Source: DAINBT01 sp036732785
GTDB lineage: Bacteria > Planctomycetota > Phycisphaerae > Sedimentisphaerales > SM23-30
Assembly (NCBI GenBank): GCA_964537505.1
Contig: CAZICK010000082.1
Coordinates: 1-17,251 of the forward strand
Direction: 5' to 3'
DNA: 17,251 bases
Position numbers and translations under genes: made by a program. Within the stretch, counting starts at the first letter, position 1. Every line of letters begins with the position of its first letter. The notes under the pieces were generated by a model. That model worked only from the letters and a program-made list of their open reading frames with translations. It was not told where the DNA came from and made no database searches. Positions 13,164 to 17,251 of the stretch are shown piece by piece.

Positions 13164-13493
13164 TTACCATTTCTTAAAAATAATAAAAACGGCGCCTATA
13201 ATCAGCATAAAGCCAACGAGATAATTCCACTTCAATTCTTCTTTTAGATAGACGACAGAGAAAATGGAAAAAACAACTAAGGTTATGACCTCTTGTATCG
13301 TTTTTAACTGGGCGGCTGTAAAGTGATAATGCCCGAAGCGATTAGCGGGGACCTGAAAACAATATTCGACAAACGCAATAAGCCAACTGATAAAAATTAC
13401 CTGCCATAAAGGGCTATCCTTAAACTTCAAATGCCCATACCATGCTATAGTCATAAAGATGTTTGAAATCGTCAAAAGAATAATAGTCTTCAC
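13164..13493 (-). CDS. DUF486 / DMT-family small four-helix membrane protein
   Basis: A 109-residue protein with four hydrophobic segments, beginning MKTIILLTISNIFMTIAWYG. It contains the family-typical 'ISWLIAFVEYCFQVPANRFG' and 'FTAAQLKTIQEVITLVVFS', ending with a helix and KKW. DUF486 proteins are small inner-membrane proteins related to drug/metabolite transporters; their substrate is unknown. The GTG start at 13493 is chosen because AGGAG lies 10 bases upstream on the minus strand and the product then has the usual family length. The reading frame is open to 13652, but the extra residues look non-coding. The gene follows the deacetylase-like gene after 155 bases that hold nothing I recognise. 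Confidence 0.88.
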   Translation of the reverse strand: MKTIILLTISNIFMTIAWYGHLKFKDSPLWQVIFISWLIAFVEYCFQVPANRFGHYHFTAAQLKTIQEVITLVVFSIFSVVYLKEELKWNYLVGFMLIIGAVFIIFKKW

Positions 13494-13648
13494 AGTACCT
13501 AATCTCCTGAATGTAAACGTCGGTTGAAAAATTGTGGCGGCGGGCAATCGGGAGCCGCGGCACCCAGCACAAACAACAGACAGATTGTGACTTCGAGATG
13601 TAAGCCTGTTTTTATTTTCATGATCAACTCCAATAATAACGGGAAAAC

Positions 13649-14800
13649 TCAATCGTTATGAGTACATAAACCATGAAGGGCAAAAACGTTTGCTTTAACT
13701 GCTTCTATTGTTTTGGTTATTATGGGTATTACCGTGTTTTTCTGCTGAGCGCTTACAACGTATTCTCTGTCTCGCAGGCCGCCGGGCCAGTCAGTGCTGG
13801 CAAGCATAACGCCGCCGATGCCGAGATTCAGATCATACTCATCAATTTGGCCGCAGAGAATGCCCCAGGCAAGCGCCCATGCCCTTGCCGTATTGTCAAC
13901 GTTGTACCCGCCGCCGCCGGTCGCAAGGATGGGTTTGTTAAAACTCAACAGGTGTTTGATGATTTCGGCATAGACGTTATTCGTCAAACACAGATCCGCA
14001 AGAGGATCGCCGGCGAGGGCGTCAGCGCCTAACTCAAAAACAAATACGTCGGGATTATAAGCCCCTATCAAGGGCAGAGCTATACTCTCAAAAGCTTTCA
14101 TATACATTTCGTCGTAAGTGCCAATGGGAAGAGGGACATTCACGCAATATCCCTTTCCCCGGCCTGTTCCAATTTCATTTTCGAAACCTGTTCCTGGGAA
14201 CAACACCGCCGGGTCTTCGTGAAATGATATGGTCAGCACATCAGAGCGGTCGTAAAACGCGTTGGCGACTCCGTCGCCGTGGTGAACGTCCACGTCAAGA
14301 TACAAAACTCGTTTTCCGGCCTCGGCCAGTATGATACAGGCGATGGCGACATCGTTTATATAGCAAAAACCAGATGCGCGTTCGGGACCCGCGTGATGAT
14401 AACCGCCTGACGGATTAAACGCGACCTCTGCAGAGCCGTCGAGGATCATTTTTGCAGCGATGAGTGTGCCTCCACAAGCCAAAACCGCATAGTCATATAA
14501 TCCCTCGAAGATGGGACAATCGGCAGTTCCTATTCCCATAGATATTTCTTCGTCGGTCCGATCTCCGGCAACTGCATTTTTTAAGGCACGGAGATAACGT
14601 GCCGAATGAAACTTCTCCATGAGAGATTGCTCGGCCGGGATGGGAGCTATCTCGGTTTTCGCGTCACCTTTGAGCAATCCCATAGAGTATAAAATCTCCC
14701 TGGTTTTCTGCGCTCGAATCGTATTAAAAGGATGGCCACAGGGGTAATGATACTTTTCGATCTCCGGTGAATGAATAAATACAGCTTTTTTCGTTGTCAA
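13649..14800 (-). CDS. AcuC/histone-deacetylase superfamily zinc amidohydrolase
   Basis: A 383-residue full-length class I HDAC-like enzyme. Catalytic parts are visible: the His pair in GGYHHAGP (H135, H136), the zinc ligands D171 and H173 in LDVDVHHGDG, the third ligand D265 in GADALAGDP, and the catalytic Tyr in GGGGYN (Y299). Bacterial members remove acetyl groups from lysines (AcuC on acetyl-CoA synthetase) or from acetylpolyamines; the GYHHA and ELGAD context looks closer to AcuC. The substrate cannot be settled here, and no acsA or acetoin gene is nearby. The start is a TTG at 14800 with a weak purine-rich site (AAAGAGAA) upstream; no ATG fits. A likely -10 box with a palindrome beside it lies at 14908-14933. 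Confidence 0.88.
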   Translation of the reverse strand: MTTKKAVFIHSPEIEKYHYPCGHPFNTIRAQKTREILYSMGLLKGDAKTEIAPIPAEQSLMEKFHSARYLRALKNAVAGDRTDEEISMGIGTADCPIFEGLYDYAVLACGGTLIAAKMILDGSAEVAFNPSGGYHHAGPERASGFCYINDVAIACIILAEAGKRVLYLDVDVHHGDGVANAFYDRSDVLTISFHEDPAVLFPGTGFENEIGTGRGKGYCVNVPLPIGTYDEMYMKAFESIALPLIGAYNPDVFVFELGADALAGDPLADLCLTNNVYAEIIKHLLSFNKPILATGGGGYNVDNTARAWALAWGILCGQIDEYDLNLGIGGVMLASTDWPGGLRDREYVVSAQQKNTVIPIITKTIEAVKANVFALHGLCTHND

Positions 14801-14907
14801 AGGTTATTCTCTTTTGCCGTAAGTGTCTATCTAAAAAGATGTTATGTTACGTCCCAAAATCCAAAGGTGCATATACGACAATGGTCTCAACGGTACGCGC
14901 CTCGCGT

Positions 14908-14933
14908 ATTATATCGCAGAAATTTTTTTCTGC
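14908..14933 (-). promoter_or_regulatory. Candidate promoter of the deacetylase-like gene with a palindrome next to the -10 box
   Basis: On the minus strand a perfect TATAAT (14913 down to 14908) lies about 107 bases before the TTG start. Two bases upstream of it is the dyad GCAGAAA-TTTT-TTTCTGC (14916-14933, plus-strand reading), which fills most of the spacer. No good -35 box is present. The arrangement fits a repressor operator, but the dyad is A/T-rich and could be chance. Confidence 0.35.
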
Positions 14934-15026
14934 CGCTAAAAAGTTTATGGGCGATTAAGGCATTCTTGACAGAAATATAACTCCTTTTGTCGGCGGGGGT
15001 TACGTTTGTTTCCCATAAGGGACGGC

Positions 15027-15041
15027 TCCGCAATCTGCGGA
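15027..15041. repeat. Short perfect hairpin
   Basis: TCCGCA (15027-15032), loop ATC, TGCGGA (15036-15041), followed on the plus strand by an A/T-only stretch without a T run. Its role is unclear. Confidence 0.35.
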
Positions 15042-15243
15042 TTATATATATTATTAACTTCCATTTCGTATAATAATCATAAGCTAAGATATTTCAGGTC
15101 GTTATGATTACCGACTTTGTTTGCTTGTTGGAGAATAACAACCGTTACTACAACTAATTCGGGATTACAGGAGGCCGTTGTTGATCGACCAAAAAGGATG
15201 GCTCGAAGTGAGATTCATGAGGATTGATCGTTGCTTGCCTGGG

Positions 15244-16458
15244 TCACTTGCCAATGGACTGCTTTTCGCGCAGGGCGTTTCGTGCCAGACGATCCAAGTC
15301 TGCGTCCGTTACTGTGGGAAGAAAACGTTTTCGATAAAGCTCATCGTGCAAGATACCCACAATAGCAACCAGGGGGGCCGCTACCAAAACACCCAGCACA
15401 CCGAAGGCGGCCACACATAAAAGCATGGAAAATAGGACCGCCACCGGATGCAATTTCATGCTGCGTGCCATGATGAGGGGAGTGGTCACATTGTTCTCCA
15501 AAGCCTGGACCGCGATATAGGCGAGCAAGACCCAGAGCGGGGTCATGCCGCCTTTGCCGACGGCGAGCAGCAGTGCCGGTACCGCGCTGAGGATCGGGCC
15601 CAGATAGGGAACAGCTTCCAGGACGCCCGCGATCAGCCCCAGCACCAGCGCGTCCATAAATCCGAAGATCGGCCACATGAGCAGGAAAACCAGCAGGCCA
15701 ATCGTCACCATCCCCAGCAGCGTCGCCAAAGCCCAGCGGGGCACAAATTTTCCAATGCGTTGCACGATGGTCAGCATTTGATCGTGGTGGCGCTCGGGTA
15801 CCAGGGAAAACATTGCCCCGATGATCGGGCGGGGATTCATTAGCGTAAGGGCCACGCCGAAGAAGACCGTCACCAACACGACCAGTATCTGAGCCGCATT
15901 GAACGCCACCGCCGTGAAACTGCCGGCCACGCCGTTCAGCATGTTGCTCAAACTCGAACGAATAGATCCCGATTCTTTCGTAGCTTTGGGCGGAGCAGGT
16001 TGAGTGGTTCGTGGCGCGGGTTGGGGCTTGCCCTCCGCCGTCGCGGTCTCGGCAATTTCCGTGATAACTTCCGCCTGAAGTTTTTCCTCGGAAATTACGG
16101 CTTGTTGCTCCATTTTGATCAGAGGCTTTTGAAGACGTTCCCAGTAACCGGGCAACTGTTTCGAGAGGTTTGTGAACGAGGCCTTCATCGGAGCGAGGGA
16201 AGCCCAGCCCGTCAAGACAATGACCACGACCAATGCCGCCACAACCAGCCCCGTCGCGCCTTTTCTTCCACCCGTCACAGCCCGTATCCGGGAGATTACT
16301 GGATTGACTGCGAGCGAAATCAGCAGAATGAGCAGAAACGACAACAGAATGGGAGACAGCAGCGAAAATGTTTGGATGAAGGCAAACGACGCAGTGGCCA
16401 GGATCACATAGAAAGAAATCGAACGTGGCTTCACCTCTGGCTTGGGGTTGTTTGACAT
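15244..16458 (-). CDS. AI-2E family (TqsA/PerM-like) transporter
   Basis: A 404-residue inner-membrane protein. Family landmarks are the N-terminal pair of helices (about 17-57), a third helix (69-90), the soluble region (91-180), a helix near 186-207 and the helical cluster from about 240. The signature AGVLEAVPYLGPILSAVPA is at 278-296, LENNVTTPLIMARSMKLHPV at 320-339 and GVLGVLVAAPL at 353-363. Members export autoinducer-2 or act as ion/proton antiporters; the substrate here is unknown. Residues about 141-162 form a Pro/Ala-rich linker (PQPAP, QPAPPK) inside the soluble region, unusual for the family. The ATG at 16458 has GGGAG 7 bases upstream. The gene is visibly richer in G+C than the helicase or deacetylase genes, which may mean a different origin. 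Confidence 0.9.
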   Translation of the reverse strand: MSNNPKPEVKPRSISFYVILATASFAFIQTFSLLSPILLSFLLILLISLAVNPVISRIRAVTGGRKGATGLVVAALVVVIVLTGWASLAPMKASFTNLSKQLPGYWERLQKPLIKMEQQAVISEEKLQAEVITEIAETATAEGKPQPAPRTTQPAPPKATKESGSIRSSLSNMLNGVAGSFTAVAFNAAQILVVLVTVFFGVALTLMNPRPIIGAMFSLVPERHHDQMLTIVQRIGKFVPRWALATLLGMVTIGLLVFLLMWPIFGFMDALVLGLIAGVLEAVPYLGPILSAVPALLLAVGKGGMTPLWVLLAYIAVQALENNVTTPLIMARSMKLHPVAVLFSMLLCVAAFGVLGVLVAAPLVAIVGILHDELYRKRFLPTVTDADLDRLARNALREKQSIGK

Positions 16459-16485
16459 GTTATTTCTCCCGTTGTTATCTTGCCG

Positions 16486-16721
16486 TCAGACGACCAGGCG
16501 GCGCTGTCGGGAGACCACATCCTTCAGAGGCACTGCCCTTGCGCCCAGCATATTGTTTTTGATTCTTCGGTTTTGAATCGTTCTATTCAGTTCCTGACGC
16601 TGTTTCAGAATCGTCTCTTTGCGTCCGAAGTAGACATCCAATAGGTTACAAAAAAACGGCATCTGCTTGCCTACTAAAAATGAAAGCAAAAACAAGCTGC
16701 AAATAATTAAAGTTTTTTCAT
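16486..16721 (-). pseudogene. Possible small secreted or membrane protein broken by a one-base frameshift
   Basis: From a TTG at 16695 the frame encodes 69 residues: a hydrophobic start (LFLLSFLVG), 'MPFFCNLLDVYFGRKE', then a Lys/Arg/Gln-rich helix. Just upstream an ATG at 16721 followed by six As gives MKKL and an immediate stop. If the A run had seven bases, the ATG would read MKKTLIICSLFLLSFLVG, a textbook signal peptide, straight into the 69-residue frame. So this may be a gene with a homopolymer frameshift (mutation, sequencing error or slippage), or chance. It lies between the holin-X-like and AI-2E genes, 27 bases before the latter. I recognise no family. Confidence 0.3.
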
Positions 16722-16848
16722 ATCCACACCGGTTAATTACATGTTCTCCTCGCCAAAGGCAAATCGCAACAACAGAATTTTAACCAGCGGTTCGATTCAA
16801 GTCAACCTGTTGTGAATAGATGCCTGACGGGAAAGTCAACAACGGGGT

Positions 16849-17169
16849 TTATTTGATTGAATTTTTGATCGCACCGAGAACGGTAATGGCGGCCAAACTA
16901 ACTATCAGGCCGACAATTAGAGCTGCAAATCCTGGATTGATGGCCGATGCCAGCAGAGAGTAAACACCCCACATAATGAATCCAACGCCGCCCGCCAACA
17001 GCGCAATGCAAAATACCAGCATCCCCCCAAAGAAACACAACTGCTTCACACAGCTATGTAAAGATCTTGCGCCGTCTTCAAATTTGGCAACCAGATATTT
17101 TGCCTCTGCCTGGATTTTTAGACGCAACAAATCCGCCACGGTACGAAGGATATCCGTCGAGAGACTCAT
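16849..17169 (-). CDS. Holin-X-like (phage holin family) small membrane protein
   Basis: A 106-residue protein with an N-terminal amphipathic helix (about 1-43, SLSTDILRTVADLLRLKIQA) and two hydrophobic helices at about 45-74 and 79-103, ending in a short basic tail. This layout fits the 'putative holin-X / phage holin family' proteins that usually sit beside DUF883/YqjD genes in bacterial chromosomes and are not prophage lysis genes. The role is probably structural or stress-related in the inner membrane. The ATG at 17169 lies only two bases after the stop of the upstream gene. The strong ribosome-binding site AGGAGGAGG lies in that gene's final codons, which suggests translational coupling. 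Confidence 0.75.
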   Translation of the reverse strand: MSLSTDILRTVADLLRLKIQAEAKYLVAKFEDGARSLHSCVKQLCFFGGMLVFCIALLAGGVGFIMWGVYSLLASAINPGFAALIVGLIVSLAAITVLGAIKNSIK

Positions 17170-17171
17170 AG

Positions 17172-17251
17172 CTACCTCCTCCTAATCAATCTGTCTAATA
17201 GTATTCCGGCAGCAAATGCGATGAAAACGGCGGTGAGCGGCCGATCTTCAA
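17172..17251 (-). CDS. C-terminal end of a DUF883/YqjD-like membrane-anchored protein (partial)
   Basis: Read on the minus strand, the last 25 codons give EDRPLTAVFIAFAAGILLDR and then LIRRR before the TAG at 17174-17172. The 'xRPLTAxxIAFAAGxLLxRLxRR' pattern is the C-terminal membrane anchor of YqjD/ElaB-type proteins (DUF883), which in E. coli bind ribosomes at the inner membrane in stationary phase. The rest of the gene lies outside the window. Its final codons (AGG AGG AGG TAG) double as the ribosome-binding site of the next gene. Confidence 0.7.
   Translation of the reverse strand, partial: EDRPLTAVFIAFAAGILLDRLIRRR

Larger units (their letters stand above)
14801..15243. other. Intergenic region between the deacetylase-like and AI-2E genes
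   Basis: About 440 bases without a convincing gene. It holds the promoter-palindrome at 14908-14933, a short hairpin at 15027-15041 and a plus-strand GTATAAT at 15069-15075. An AGGAGG at 15169-15174 precedes TTG codons, but the frame that follows runs antisense into the AI-2E gene and looks like chance. No terminator with a T tract is seen for the AI-2E gene. Confidence 0.5.

Noticed and set aside
13494..13652. N-terminal extension of the DUF486 protein
   Set aside because: The family is about 110 residues long. The GTG at 13493 has AGGAG upstream and gives exactly that length.
15178..15420. Plus-strand 80-residue frame preceded by AGGAGG at 15169
   Set aside because: Most of it is antisense to the conserved C-terminus of the AI-2E transporter and the translation has no recognisable features, so the AGGAGG is taken as chance.
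16000..16455. Plus-strand 151-residue frame opposite the AI-2E gene
   Set aside because: It is a shadow of a G+C-rich real gene, with low-complexity Arg/Gln/His-rich translation.
16849..17169. Prophage lysis gene (holin)
   Set aside because: No endolysin, spanin or phage structural gene is nearby. The DUF883-like partner points to the chromosomal holin-X-like family.

Overview
The window looks like chromosomal DNA of a free-living bacterium, most likely a planctomycete of the Phycisphaerae type. The main reason is two genes that carry the short dockerin-like calcium-loop module (a 12-residue D-x-[DN]-x-D loop followed by an 'AANWL' helix) that is abundant in secreted proteins of that group. 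One of these genes is a very large secreted multidomain protein with FN3-like and LamG modules. This assignment is inference from protein style; there is no rRNA gene here to confirm it.

Left part (1-2308): the tail of a NifX/NifB-type iron-molybdenum cluster-binding protein and a small class I SAM methyltransferase. A roughly 770-base gene-poor stretch follows, with hairpins, a near-perfect sigma-70 promoter and a probable scrap of an IS1380-type transposase. Next comes a dockerin-tailed protein that lacks a signal peptide and a convincing start, so it is probably 5'-truncated.

Centre (2309-8666): an AT-rich non-coding stretch with an 80-base imperfect inverted repeat and a long leader precedes a 1865-residue secreted M60-family metallopeptidase. 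Its order is signal peptide, glycan-binding-like module, FN3-like domain, M60 catalytic domain (HELSH, downstream GHEEAMVN), two FN3-like domains, a second copy of the N-terminal module, a dockerin-like pair of calcium loops, and two near-identical LamG domains.

Right part (8667-17251): a Wzx-type polysaccharide flippase and tRNA-Phe(GAA) on the plus strand, a THUMP/RlmL-like RNA methyltransferase on the minus strand, then a DEAD-box RNA helicase on the plus strand. Minus-strand genes follow: a DUF486 small membrane protein, an AcuC/histone-deacetylase-like enzyme, an AI-2E-family membrane protein, a possible frameshifted small ORF, a holin-X-like membrane protein and the tail of a DUF883/YqjD-like protein. 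The last two genes are tightly coupled: the ribosome-binding site of one lies in the final codons of the other.

How the genes relate: the M60 protein would act outside the cell on glycosylated protein substrates, with several glycan-binding-like modules. The flippase concerns export of lipid-linked sugars at the cell surface. The helicase and RlmL-like enzyme act on RNA. The DUF883/holin-X/AI-2E group looks like envelope or stress functions. I see no phage, CRISPR array, toxin-antitoxin pair or clear defence system. The most unusual object is the M60 protein's architecture, followed by the decayed dockerin locus and several dyad symmetries at promoters.
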